A stretch of DNA of 64,000 bases from positions 22,554-86,553 of IMG/VR virus record IMGVR_UViG_3300028581_000026; one strand, 5' to 3'. Every line of letters begins with the position of its first letter. The stretch's first letter is position 1. The stretch comes from a virus. A model generated the notes under the pieces. That model was given only the letters and a program-made list of their open reading frames with translations. It did no database searches and had not been told where the DNA came from. Of this stretch, positions 38,814-47,725 are shown one piece after another. Position numbers and translations under genes: made by a program.

Positions 38814-40964
38814 TTAGTTATATAAATATTCGTTGTTAATATTGAATAAATCAATGCTATCATTAATCTTTTCTTCTAAAATAAATCCTTTATCTAAAAG
38901 AACTTTGAAAGTTTCAACGCCAATTCCTGTTTGTGTCTTAAATTCTTCTTTATAGTTGAATATATCATTTATGTTTGAAATTTTATCCACCACAAAAAGA
39001 AAGTTCTTAAATCTGTTTGTAATCAATCTTGCTTTGATTATATAATCTTCTATTTTTTCAACTTCACCACTTTTACCTTCACTAACTTTTGTTCTTTTAG
39101 AATTTTTGCCCCTACCTTTTGATGATTTATTTAATTCTGTTTGTTCTTCTTTTGTTAAATTACCATGAATATTTTCTAATATTTCCTTAATATCATCATC
39201 AAATTTTCCTATATTTAACATAGATAAAGAACCAAAATAATCAGTTAAAATTCTATTAAAATGTTCCAATAAATCATCACTTTTCATCTTAACAATAGAA
39301 GCACCATCAACACTAAATATCGGCATACATTTTAACATTTCAGAACTAAATTTAGATGGTTCATATCCAGTATATTTAGATATAATGGTTGAATATTCAA
39401 TATAACATTTCAACATTCTATCTGAGTTAAAATCAACTATATGAACTTTCTCTTTCAAAAATTCACCATAATTGCTAATCCAAGGACTGCCGATTCTCAT
39501 TCCTGTTTGAAACCAATTTTCAGCAGAATATCCATCATCTAACATCCAAACAGATTTCCATTGTTTTACGGTTGAACCAGTATTCCATCTACCACAAGAT
39601 AATGTAATTGTCTTACCAACTTTATTGTAAATTCTATTTTTAGTATCTTCTAAATCCTTTACTTTATCACCAGAAGCATTAACTACTTTATAATCTTTCC
39701 AATAAGGATGTTCAGACAAAACTTTTTCAATAGTATCACAATTTATAATTTGTGGTAAATACCAAAACATATGATTAGTTATTAAACCATTCATACTTGG
39801 ATCTAATTTAATCCATTCCAAAAAATCATATACTAATTTTTCATTAGAAAATAATTTGTAATTTGTAATTTTTTCTTCCTCTGAATAAAATTTCAAGAAT
39901 TTATTTACTAAACTATTATTATACTTACACAAGAAAACTTCAAATTCAGGTAATGAACGATAAATGTCTGTTTCCCAACCACTTTCTTTCTCCAATCTTC
40001 TTTTTAATTGTTCTTGTAGATATGTCCAAGTAAAAACTTCTTCTTTATCATATTTTCCATCTAAAATAGCCTTAAATGGAGTTCCTGATAAGGCAAGTTC
40101 ATAATCATAATTTAATTTTGATAAGAAGTTTTTAGATCTTTCAGTTTCATAACCATAGTGCATTTCATCCGAAATAACTAAATCAATTCTTTGTTCAAAA
40201 ACTGGATTCCATTTGTCTTTATGTTGTTTTATAATATTTCCTTCATCATCTTTAACTTCTCCCAGAGCATCCTGAAATGAAGCAAATATAATTTGAACTT
40301 TATCAGTTTCTTCAAATTTAACTTCATCTAATCCAATTGATTTTTTGAAAACAAAATCTTTGAATTCAATATGATCTATATCATCTTGCCAACTTTCAGC
40401 AACACCATTTGGTTTATATGTTAAAACAAGAACTCTTTTGAATTCCATATTTTTAACAATTCTATAAGAAATATGACATTTACCAGAACGCATTTTAGCA
40501 TTAACCAATGCTCTTACAATCTTTCTTTTTTCGGTTCTACTAATATTCAATTTGAATAATTTACAAACACCATCAACAATATCTTTTTGTTCTTCTCTTG
40601 GTGGATAAGTTTTCAATTTTTTTGTTCCATATAGAATATCATTAACTTCTCTTGTTGCTTGCTCTATTGTATCAAATTCAAAAAATTCTCTATCTCTATC
40701 CTCTCTATATTTAGGAAAACCTCTTTTTTCAAGTTCAGGATGGACTTCTTTATCTGATAAAGGTGAATTTTTCCAAACTTTTAGTATAGTTGGCTTTTCA
40801 AAAACAAAAGTCCCATCAAGTGTTTCAACTCGGACATCAGCATCAATTGCTTCTCCAACTTTAATAATACAACCTCTTCTTAATGGTTCTAATCCGTGTT
40901 CTGTTCTATCCAAATCAGCAGGATATTGTAAAGTTTTAGTTGATATAAGGTATAAATCTTTCAT
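38814..40964 (-). CDS. T5orf172 nuclease - superfamily II helicase fusion (716 aa)
   Basis: Residues 1-115 are a T5orf172-like nuclease domain (CIIKVGEAIDADVRVETLDG, LEKRGFPKYREDRDREFFEF). From about 130 a superfamily II helicase follows: VNAKMRSGKCHISYR (Walker A with Cys where Ser/Thr is usual), LVISDEMHYGYET (motif II), LALSGTPFKAI (motif III) and WFQTGMRIGSP (motif VI). A KRTK-rich linker near 650 precedes the C-terminus. A nuclease-helicase next to an adenine methyltransferase fits a restriction- or anti-phage-like system. Confidence 0.88.
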   Translation of the reverse strand: MKDLYLISTKTLQYPADLDRTEHGLEPLRRGCIIKVGEAIDADVRVETLDGTFVFEKPTILKVWKNSPLSDKEVHPELEKRGFPKYREDRDREFFEFDTIEQATREVNDILYGTKKLKTYPPREEQKDIVDGVCKLFKLNISRTEKRKIVRALVNAKMRSGKCHISYRIVKNMEFKRVLVLTYKPNGVAESWQDDIDHIEFKDFVFKKSIGLDEVKFEETDKVQIIFASFQDALGEVKDDEGNIIKQHKDKWNPVFEQRIDLVISDEMHYGYETERSKNFLSKLNYDYELALSGTPFKAILDGKYDKEEVFTWTYLQEQLKRRLEKESGWETDIYRSLPEFEVFLCKYNNSLVNKFLKFYSEEEKITNYKLFSNEKLVYDFLEWIKLDPSMNGLITNHMFWYLPQIINCDTIEKVLSEHPYWKDYKVVNASGDKVKDLEDTKNRIYNKVGKTITLSCGRWNTGSTVKQWKSVWMLDDGYSAENWFQTGMRIGSPWISNYGEFLKEKVHIVDFNSDRMLKCYIEYSTIISKYTGYEPSKFSSEMLKCMPIFSVDGASIVKMKSDDLLEHFNRILTDYFGSLSMLNIGKFDDDIKEILENIHGNLTKEEQTELNKSSKGRGKNSKRTKVSEGKSGEVEKIEDYIIKARLITNRFKNFLFVVDKISNINDIFNYKEEFKTQTGIGVETFKVLLDKGFILEEKINDSIDLFNINNEYLYN

Positions 40965-41017
40965 TCTTTATTTATAAAATAAGTTAATATCCAAAGTGTA
41001 AAAATACAAAAAATTCC

Positions 41018-41146
41018 TTAAAATAAAAAATTTAAGGACACAAAGATTAAAAATTATTAAAAATTTCCCTCCCTTCTTTTTTCTAAAATTTTCTTTCAGT
41101 TCTACGATTAAACATTCTGCCTCAATAATTCACACCTACACATAAC
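41018..41146. repeat. right imperfect inverted repeat of the methylase-helicase module
   Basis: Inverted counterpart of 36121-36244: TTAAAATAAAAAATTT (41018-41033), AAAAATTATTAAAAAT (41049-41064), TTTTTTCTAAAATTTTCT (41077-41094), CACACCTACACATAAC (41131-41146). Between the first two is an ACACAAAGAT core that is in direct, not inverted, orientation relative to the left copy. Confidence 0.75.
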
Positions 41147-41267
41147 AAGGTGTATATGTAATGTGAGGTTCAGTAGTTAATTTAACATTTGTTCTTCTAA
41201 TTAGGTTCATCGGTTAAGTCAAGTTTAGTGTTTCAAATCTCACACTACATATACACCCAACCGTTAT
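41142..41267. repeat. long imperfect hairpin, attC-like architecture
   Basis: ATAAC (41142) pairs with GTTAT (41263), then 19-nt arms GGTGTATATGTAATGTGAG and CTCACACTACATATACACC (18 of 19 pair), with a 71-nt variable centre. The 126-nt length and TAAC...GTTA ends recall integron attC sites, but core boxes do not match well. The gap 40965-41313 holds no gene. Confidence 0.55.
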
Positions 41268-41313
41268 AAAACATTATAAACGACCACCCCATTCAAATTT
41301 TATATCATCAACA

Positions 41314-42087
41314 TTATAGTGATAAGTTGAAAACTTCATTAAATAGTTTATTTAAATTCTCTACTTTCTCATTATCAACAACTCCATTATCAATATATAA
41401 GTTCCTATTTACTTCAATCATTATACTATAAACATTTTTATTGTTGTAATAGTTAATTGGGACAATTGTACCAAAATAAGGGGTATCTATTTCAATGGAA
41501 TAACCTTTTTCTTTAATAAAAGAAAACAAAAAATTACTTAACCAATTAGGGGTATGGATTTTATCCGTACCTAAACAAAAATTAGGTCTTATTGATTCTT
41601 GTACTAAATCAGATTTGAATGGGGTATCAGAATATGAATGACAATCAATTATGATAGCTAAACCATTCTTTTCAATTTTTTCTTTAACCAATGAACTTAA
41701 AGAATTGTGATGTTTTTTATAATATTGTTCAAATATAATTTCTTTACTTGTCGTTTCTCTAAGTAGTTCTCCTGAATCAGTTTTGGTGTAATAAAACCCC
41801 CTTCCATACTGGAACATAATTTCATTTTCATCGTCAAGTCTTTCAACATCACAAAAAACTCGACTATATGGGAATATTATTTTACTTGTCCCTTCAATAT
41901 TAAAAATTTCATCTGTCGCAAAATCCGTTAATAAATCAATCTCTTTATTAGTTAAATCGATATTAACATAGTCAGTTAAATATTCTTTTGGTATTTCAAT
42001 TTTGGAATGTGGAATATGAAAAATAAATGAGTCTTTAATGACATCACTAAATAAATTTATACCCAATAGGGTATTACCCTTTATCAT
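41314..42087 (-). CDS. N-formylglutamate amidohydrolase-like protein
   Basis: The 257-aa protein follows the family pattern: FIFHIPHSKIEIP (zinc His), YSRVFCDVERL, IDCHSYSDTPF (zinc H and S) and IMIEVNRNLYI. The family hydrolyses N-formylglutamate or related amides, and distant members are found in phage genomes with unknown targets, possibly peptidoglycan or protein modifications. Full length. It is the last gene before the hairpin region. Confidence 0.85.
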   Translation of the reverse strand: MIKGNTLLGINLFSDVIKDSFIFHIPHSKIEIPKEYLTDYVNIDLTNKEIDLLTDFATDEIFNIEGTSKIIFPYSRVFCDVERLDDENEIMFQYGRGFYYTKTDSGELLRETTSKEIIFEQYYKKHHNSLSSLVKEKIEKNGLAIIIDCHSYSDTPFKSDLVQESIRPNFCLGTDKIHTPNWLSNFLFSFIKEKGYSIEIDTPYFGTIVPINYYNNKNVYSIMIEVNRNLYIDNGVVDNEKVENLNKLFNEVFNLSL

Positions 42088-42100
42088 ATTTTATTAAAAT

Positions 42101-42708
42101 TTATATGGTTTTCAAATAAAATCTTATACTCTCTCTTATTTTTAAATCTTCATCAATACAATCTTTATGTTTTCTGAAAATTACATCAGATTTTCCATAT
42201 TTTTTTTCAAATTTACCTCCTTCATCATATTGAGGATCAAATTCATATCTGTCATATTCAACAAACCCCAATTTCTCATACAGTTTACTAAGAAATCCAT
42301 CAAAATGGTCTAAATAACAACCACCATTTTTTATCGACGATTTCATTAAATCGTCCCCAATCCCTTTAACATTCGGTTCATTATTGAAAACTGAAACAAT
42401 CTCAGAAAATTCTCCATCTTTTTTCTTCAATGCGTAACCAATGTCGTAATTTTTAAGTTTGAACAATTTCATTTCTTCTAATTCTGGAATTGAGTACGAA
42501 GTAAGCATTTCCATATGTTTACTTTTGCCAATAGCATCATAAAAACTTTTGGCATCTTGTGGTTTCTCCCAATTATCTGATTCAATGGCTTTGATTACTT
42601 TATTTTTTTTACATCATCGTTCTCATTTATATTATAACTTTTAAATAAACTAGTAAAATTTAAATGTTGTTCGACTAATTTTAAATATTTTTTTCTTTTC
42701 AAGTACAT
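42101..42708 (-). pseudogene. GNAT-like acetyltransferase, frameshifted at an A8 run
   Basis: The 3' frame (42101-42514) encodes a GNAT-like core ending with GFLSKLYEKLGFVEYDRYEF. Upstream codons in the same frame (NKVIKAIESDNWEKPQDAKS) continue beyond its ATG, and joining them with the 5' frame (MYLKRKKYLKLVEQHLNFTS from 42708) requires one extra A at eight consecutive A's (T8 at 42603-42610). Hence a homopolymer sequencing error, a recent mutation, or a -1 ribosomal slip. TATTTATA is 12 nt upstream. If functional, about 203 aa. Confidence 0.6.
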
Positions 42709-42720
42709 AATTGTTTTTTA

Positions 42721-42728
42721 TATAAATA
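42721..42728 (-). promoter_or_regulatory. late-promoter-like TATTTATA
   Basis: Exact TATTTATA (sense), 12 nt before the ATG at 42708. This supports 42708 as the true start of the frameshifted gene. Confidence 0.5.
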
Positions 42729-42793
42729 TAATCAGCCAAATTAATTTTATTAACTATCAAATAATTTGAAGACCTCATACCAAGTTGATTTTC

Positions 42794-43072
42794 TTATGTT
42801 GTCGGTTTTTCATCGATTAAATACTTGAATCGGCTATTCCCAAATTCATCTATAATCATTACCCTCCCATCAATGTCTGTTTCTTCAAATATTAATTCGT
42901 TTTTATAATAAGTTGAAGTATATACCTTAGTACCTTCATTATTTCCATGTCGACATTCAACTCTACTTGTACCATCATCCCATAATAATATTGTAATTGT
43001 GTATGAACAATTTGGAAATCGTTGTATAATATCATTTTTTACTAATTCTATTTGTCTTTCAATTTCAATCAT
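42794..43072 (-). CDS. hypothetical protein (92 aa)
   Basis: Helical start (IEIERQIELVKNDIIQRFPN) and beta-sheet remainder (SYTITILLWDDGTSRVECRH). Not recognised. It overlaps the next upstream gene by 8 nt. Confidence 0.6.
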   Translation of the reverse strand: MIEIERQIELVKNDIIQRFPNCSYTITILLWDDGTSRVECRHGNNEGTKVYTSTYYKNELIFEETDIDGRVMIIDEFGNSRFKYLIDEKPTT

Positions 43073-43271
43073 ATTCTTGATTAATTCGTTTTAATAAATG
43101 TTCATCAGATTGATAATCAACGGATCTGACATCATCACCAACAAAGGCATCAATTCTTCCCAACTTATATGCTCTCATTAACATTGATTCCTCAAATTCC
43201 CTTGTTTCACCTTCCAATTCATCGGAGAAACCCAACATATAAGTCTCCAATAATATCTTGTTATCTATCAT
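43065..43271 (-). CDS. hypothetical acidic protein (68 aa)
   Basis: Helical, acidic, with RAYKLGRIDAFVGDDVRSVD. Small proteins with an AYxxGRxDAxxGDD pattern occur in phages; function unknown. It overlaps both neighbours (8 and 4 nt). Confidence 0.6.
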   Translation of the reverse strand: MIDNKILLETYMLGFSDELEGETREFEESMLMRAYKLGRIDAFVGDDVRSVDYQSDEHLLKRINQEYD

Positions 43272-43498
43272 TTGTCAAACAATTTGAAGTCCTCATTAAC
43301 GTGTCCGCAATCATCACAACGATAAGTTGGAAATGGTACTAAGGTGTCTTCTAATGCTCCAGTGAAGAGTTTTGATACTCTCTTAATCATCACAACTTCT
43401 TTAAAATACATTGACCCACAACTTTCACATACAACGGTTGGTTGTTGTTTTAAATCAATCTTGGGTAGGTTTTGTTCGGTATTAATTAGATTTTCCAT
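43268..43498 (-). CDS. zinc-ribbon protein (76 aa)
   Basis: CESCG (25-29) and CDDCG (60-64) form a classic C-x2-C / C-x2-C zinc ribbon with a beta-strand core. Such short ribbons are common in phage DNA-metabolism operons. Its stop overlaps the 68-aa gene by 4 nt. Confidence 0.8.
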   Translation of the reverse strand: MENLINTEQNLPKIDLKQQPTVVCESCGSMYFKEVVMIKRVSKLFTGALEDTLVPFPTYRCDDCGHVNEDFKLFDK

Positions 43499-43499
43499 A

Positions 43500-43664
43500 T
43501 TATTTTTTATATATTAATTCAAATGTTTTAGGGTTTACACCAATTATTTCTCTATTTGAGACAAATTTAACACCATTGTATTCAAACATAAACCTTTTCT
43601 TAAGTTTATTCGTTACAAATCTGAAATCATCAAAATAATCCTTTTCCGTCATTTGTTTTTCCAT
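43500..43664 (-). CDS. small hypothetical protein (54 aa)
   Basis: MEKQMTEKDYFDDFRFVTNK, then FMFEYNGVKFVSNREIIG. Its ATG is 3 nt after the stop of the nuclease gene and it ends 1 nt before the zinc-ribbon gene, so it fills the gap exactly. Not recognised. Confidence 0.6.
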   Translation of the reverse strand: MEKQMTEKDYFDDFRFVTNKLKKRFMFEYNGVKFVSNREIIGVNPKTFELIYKK

Positions 43665-43667
43665 TAT

Positions 43668-44513
43668 TTAAAATATTTTAAGTTTTGCTACTTGTGAAAT
43701 AACATTCATCGGAATTCTAAATTCCTCAAATGTCCCATCGTCCTTCAATAATATTATAATCGCACCAAAAAGTCCAATTTTTTCATATTTACTTCCCTCC
43801 AACATTTTAAATAATAACCTTAAATATAATGGAAGTTGAACATAATAATGCCCCAACGCATTATTGGGTAAATTACCAAATGGATCTTTCATTGGTTTGG
43901 TAAAATGATTGGATTCGAAGTTCTTAGGTTTATTCGTTTTATAATCTGTACAGAATATTCCAATCGTATTTTTCTCCTTGTTCTCAATCAACCACATCTT
44001 ATCTGGTTGTCCAACATATTTCAATTCATTATCCCCCAATACCATCTCCGTATCTAGTAATAGAGCGCCTCTTTTCTTCATTAATTCCAAGAAATCTATA
44101 CCAGCATTAACCATCCTGTCACTCTTCAATATCTGTTCAAAATCACAATCAAAGATGGGTTGTCTGACTTCTTTATTAATACCAAACATTTCCAATGATT
44201 TTCGTTCTAGTAAGTAGTGAGTTCTACTACCCAAATTGGTGGAGTATGTACCAGCATCAGACCATTCTTTTAATAGTTTTTGTTGTTCATCAACATCCCC
44301 CTTTGCTTTCTTTAAAGCAATTTCCTCAGCAGGAAATTCATCATAATATTTTTTAATTACCTTGGAAACTGAAAGCCAATCATCCTTTAATATATTATCA
44401 ACATCCAACATTGTATATTGGTGTTTTTCTTCCTCAAATGTCAATTGTAGTTCTTGTTGTCTTTTTCTAACAATCTCCAATATCTCGTCTCTAACCTTAA
44501 ATAAATCTGTCAT
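43668..44513 (-). CDS. PD-(D/E)XK nuclease (RecB/Cas4-type)
   Basis: RecB-family motifs in order: GSRTHYLLE (His at about 98), LLDTEMVLGDNELKYVGQPDK (E, G-x-PD), IFCTDYKTNKPKN (D-x-K-T) and YYVQLPLYLRLL (Q-x-x-x-Y). 281 aa. Probably an exonuclease in replication or recombination. It overlaps the primase stop by 4 nt, so the two are co-translated. Confidence 0.88.
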   Translation of the reverse strand: MTDLFKVRDEILEIVRKRQQELQLTFEEEKHQYTMLDVDNILKDDWLSVSKVIKKYYDEFPAEEIALKKAKGDVDEQQKLLKEWSDAGTYSTNLGSRTHYLLERKSLEMFGINKEVRQPIFDCDFEQILKSDRMVNAGIDFLELMKKRGALLLDTEMVLGDNELKYVGQPDKMWLIENKEKNTIGIFCTDYKTNKPKNFESNHFTKPMKDPFGNLPNNALGHYYVQLPLYLRLLFKMLEGSKYEKIGLFGAIIILLKDDGTFEEFRIPMNVISQVAKLKIF

Positions 44514-45418
44514 CGTATTGTTATATAATATTCATTAATGTTTCCCCTCAAATCGGCAATATCTTTATCAAGGGGTAATTTAACAACCCTTATTCTTCCA
44601 TATAAGTTCCCACCATTTAATTCGTGGTATAATTTTATTGTATTTTCATAAGCATCACCATCCAACGCAATCGTTATTTCCCCTTTTGTTTTCTCATATA
44701 AGGTATCAAATAATAATGAACTCATATGTTTTCCTAACATTGGGATGCTATTCGGAATGAAAATGGAATCAAATGCCCCTTCAACCAAAGTTATATCTTT
44801 TTCCCAATCTATCAAACTTTCAAAGAAGATGATTTTATCTTTTTCAGCTTCAGGGTTCTTGTATTTGGCTCTACTATGTAAATCCCAACTTCTGGCAATA
44901 TAATAATTTAATTCATCCTTTTTATCATAGGAGGGGATTATTATTCTTCCTAAATGACTTCCATTATCACAAAAACCAATTCCATATCTTTCAATCATTT
45001 CATCGGTTATCCCCCTATTTGTTAAATAATTATACGCTTGTCTTCTTACTGGGTAGATACTTGAAACTTCGTTAAACTTTTTGAAATGTTCAGGTAGTTT
45101 TAATTTGGGTATTTTTTTATTTATTGGTTTTATTTCATCTGGTGCTAATAAAGAATATGTTTTATAGTGGGACTTCTTACCATATTTTTTAATTAGATGG
45201 GGTAATGACCCGTGCATATTGTTTGTGTCACCACAAGACCAACAATGATAAACGTGTTGGAAGTAATTTATTTCTAGGTTTCCTTTGTGTTTTCCATCAT
45301 CACAAATTGGGCAATTGACCGAAAGTTGTCCCTTGGATTCATAATGTCGTTTTTCTTTCCCAAAAATTTCTTTAAGGATATCAACGATTATTTCATTATC
45401 ATCTAACATATTATTCAC
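44510..45418 (-). CDS. DnaG-type DNA primase
   Basis: N-terminal zinc-binding domain (CPICD at 36-40, CWSCG at 59-63), then the primase core (NYLTNRGITDEMIERYGIG) and a TOPRIM domain with VEGAFDSIF and the metal-binding LDGDA. At 302 aa it is compact, lacking a DnaB-binding C-terminal domain, like T4 gp61. It synthesises RNA primers for lagging-strand replication. First gene of the minus-strand run, divergent from the tail genes. Confidence 0.93.
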   Translation of the reverse strand: MNNMLDDNEIIVDILKEIFGKEKRHYESKGQLSVNCPICDDGKHKGNLEINYFQHVYHCWSCGDTNNMHGSLPHLIKKYGKKSHYKTYSLLAPDEIKPINKKIPKLKLPEHFKKFNEVSSIYPVRRQAYNYLTNRGITDEMIERYGIGFCDNGSHLGRIIIPSYDKKDELNYYIARSWDLHSRAKYKNPEAEKDKIIFFESLIDWEKDITLVEGAFDSIFIPNSIPMLGKHMSSLLFDTLYEKTKGEITIALDGDAYENTIKLYHELNGGNLYGRIRVVKLPLDKDIADLRGNINEYYITIR

Positions 45419-45437
45419 AAAGTTTTACTACCTAATA

Positions 45438-45445
45438 TATTTATT
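45438..45445 (+). promoter_or_regulatory. late-promoter-like element (TATTTATT)
   Basis: TATTTATT followed by AAAAACA, 17 nt before the first tail gene at 45463, within the divergent 44-nt gap. Confidence 0.45.
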
Positions 45446-45462
45446 AAAAACAATTTTGTCAA

Positions 45463-45678
45463 ATGCCAACAACAATAACAATAAATGATGTAACTGGAGC
45501 AACACCTTTTGACATTTATTTATGTGATGATCCTTTAACCACTTGTGTTTATGTTGATACCTATAGTGGTGGAACATACTCATTTGATGTACCATTAATT
45601 ATGGATGGTCAATTATCATATAATATTAAAGTTGTTGATGATAATAATTGTGAAATAATCTCCAATTTAGTAGTTTAA
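45463..45678 (+). CDS. small beta-sandwich tail protein (71 aa)
   Basis: Fully beta composition (TITINDVTGATPFDIYLCDD, YNIKVVDDNNCEIIS). It is homologous to the 99-aa protein at 47750: both have PF/PY-x-x-Y-x-CD, a hydrophobic strand, and a terminal DxxxCE. Probably a domain of the fibre complex. The stop is 3 nt before the next ATG. Confidence 0.7.
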   Translation: MPTTITINDVTGATPFDIYLCDDPLTTCVYVDTYSGGTYSFDVPLIMDGQLSYNIKVVDDNNCEIISNLVV

Positions 45679-45681
45679 CAA

Positions 45682-47718
45682 ATGAGTTGTCCTTGTCCAT
45701 CGGGTTATACCCCAACCATAGATTCAGATGCCTGTATGTATACCATAACCGCAGCAACAAGTGGTGGTTCATTTTTTTATACCGCAACAACTGGTAGTGT
45801 TAATACAGTGTATGATGCGTATGGTGTTATTTTTTATGAAGACATTACAAATCTTTCATTCCCAATAACAAATTCAGGTTCAACTACTTCAGCATATACT
45901 GAAAATGGGACATTACTTTTTAATACGCAATTTTTAGTTGATAATAGTGGAAGGATTTTAAATATTCAAGCTGGTGGTCAAGGTTTTACACCTTCACCGT
46001 ATTTTGGACCACCTATTTTAACAAATTCACTTTGGGGTAGTGGAACTACAATAACCGGTAGATTAAATAATGCTGGAATATGGGTTTCAAGTGGTGCAAC
46101 AGCACCTCCATATGATGAATATATTGGGTTTTCATATTGTTTAGATATACCAATTGGTGGTACATATTATATTGCGGTTTCAGGTGACGATTATTTTAGA
46201 TTTAAAATTAATGGTAATCTGGTTTATCAATCAATTTCAACTTTTCCTGGTACATCTATTGCTCAAGGTTATGGCACTGTATTTTTGAGTGTTTTTCCAT
46301 ATACATTTACTTCAGGGTTGAATATAATCGAAATGGAGAATTTAAACCTTACATTATCTCCAGCAAGTTTTGTTGCTGAAATATATAGTGGTTCAGTCTC
46401 AACATTAAGTGGTTATACTAGTTATTCTCAATTAAGTGCTGATACTTTGTTTTCAACATTAAATTTTGTTGGTCAAGATATACTTTTATCCGAAAGTGGC
46501 GCAACATCCAACACTGGTTATACTTGTCCAAGTGGATATTCTTTATATACTTGTAGTGGTACACCATATTGTGTTCTAATTGATAAAACCGATATTGTTA
46601 ATTATTGTGTTAATGACACAGGATTGGGTTATGATGATTATTTCAAGTATGGTGGAATTCATAACTCTGAACCTTATTGGAGTGGTGAAACAAATGGTTA
46701 TGTTATCTATTATACAACTGGTGGAACTTGGTGTTTATCAACAATATTAGATGGAACTTGTTTATTGGAGGGACCTGATCCTTGTAACTCAGTTTGTCCT
46801 GATTTGTGTGACACTTATGTATTCAGTGGTGCTTGTCCCACTCCTACTCCAACCCCAACTGTTAATTGTTCCGTATTGGATTTTAATGCGATATTTGATT
46901 GTGAGGTTACACCCACACCAAGTATTACCCCAACAATCTCCACAACTCCAACAATGACACCAACACCATCACCAAGTGACCCTTGTGGTGGTAGAGCTAT
47001 TGATGTAACTATAAGTGGTTATACGCCAACTCCAACGGCAACATCAACTCCAACACCTACCCCAACACCTCAGATTACAAGACCTTGTAGTGTGTCAGGA
47101 ACGGTTGTTTTTAACACAATTGATGGACAGCTTAAATCACCTAGTAGCAAACAATTCCAAGATTGTTATACTGGAGAAATGTATTATACGACAAATAGTA
47201 TTCCATTGCCATCAGGAGGTACAATTAGTCAATTTATGATATTCAAAGCATCAGTTAATGGAAATTCAAAATGTATTTCATTCTTGGGTTATAATTTGGA
47301 TACCATTGGGGTTGATTCAATTTCATTGGTAACCGGGCCTTTAGGGTTTTCTAATGTTGGTCAATGTTCACTTTGTGTTCCAGATGTTTCACCGACACCA
47401 ACGGCCACCGTAACACCTTCTGTTACTCCAACAATGACACCAACACCAACGCCATCTATGTTACCAGGTTATTATGTGTATAGACAATGTGGTAATCCAA
47501 CCGAATATGTAATTCAGACTTTGGCCATACCAACATTCACGCCAAATCAAGTGTTCAAAACAATTGCAAATGATTTATGTTGGGAATATATGTATTACTC
47601 ATCCACATATCCAACATTACCATTGGGATCAACGTTTACTTATGTGAATGGAAGTTTCTTCCCATCTTTAGGTAATACATTCTTTAATACTTGTATTGAT
47701 TGTTTGGTAAGTTTATAA
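45682..47718 (+). CDS. tail-fibre-like protein with Thr/Pro linkers (678 aa)
   Basis: Starts with a Cys-rich MSCPCPSGYTPTID. A beta-rich region (about 20-280) with a PA14-like lectin pattern (GDDYFRFKINGNLVY) follows, then Cys-containing domains and three Thr-Pro linkers (PTPTPTPTV near 390, TPTPSITPTISTTPTMTPTP near 415, PTATSTPTPTPTP near 455 and again near 575). The linkers look like glycosylation-prone stalks. Large adhesive virion protein, probably receptor-binding. Confidence 0.75.
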   Translation: MSCPCPSGYTPTIDSDACMYTITAATSGGSFFYTATTGSVNTVYDAYGVIFYEDITNLSFPITNSGSTTSAYTENGTLLFNTQFLVDNSGRILNIQAGGQGFTPSPYFGPPILTNSLWGSGTTITGRLNNAGIWVSSGATAPPYDEYIGFSYCLDIPIGGTYYIAVSGDDYFRFKINGNLVYQSISTFPGTSIAQGYGTVFLSVFPYTFTSGLNIIEMENLNLTLSPASFVAEIYSGSVSTLSGYTSYSQLSADTLFSTLNFVGQDILLSESGATSNTGYTCPSGYSLYTCSGTPYCVLIDKTDIVNYCVNDTGLGYDDYFKYGGIHNSEPYWSGETNGYVIYYTTGGTWCLSTILDGTCLLEGPDPCNSVCPDLCDTYVFSGACPTPTPTPTVNCSVLDFNAIFDCEVTPTPSITPTISTTPTMTPTPSPSDPCGGRAIDVTISGYTPTPTATSTPTPTPTPQITRPCSVSGTVVFNTIDGQLKSPSSKQFQDCYTGEMYYTTNSIPLPSGGTISQFMIFKASVNGNSKCISFLGYNLDTIGVDSISLVTGPLGFSNVGQCSLCVPDVSPTPTATVTPSVTPTMTPTPTPSMLPGYYVYRQCGNPTEYVIQTLAIPTFTPNQVFKTIANDLCWEYMYYSSTYPTLPLGSTFTYVNGSFFPSLGNTFFNTCIDCLVSL

Positions 47719-47725
47719 TTTGTTA

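Noticed and set aside
41160-41240. Possible tRNA or tRNA-like fold within the 40965-41313 gap
   Set aside because: No T-arm GTTC-A-A consensus with matching acceptor arm; the visible symmetry is the long hairpin.
42752-42793. Remnant of the zinc-ribbon gene end (YEVFKLFD) downstream of 42794
   Set aside because: Only about 8 residues match EDFKLFDK and the frame is broken upstream; too short to call a duplicate.
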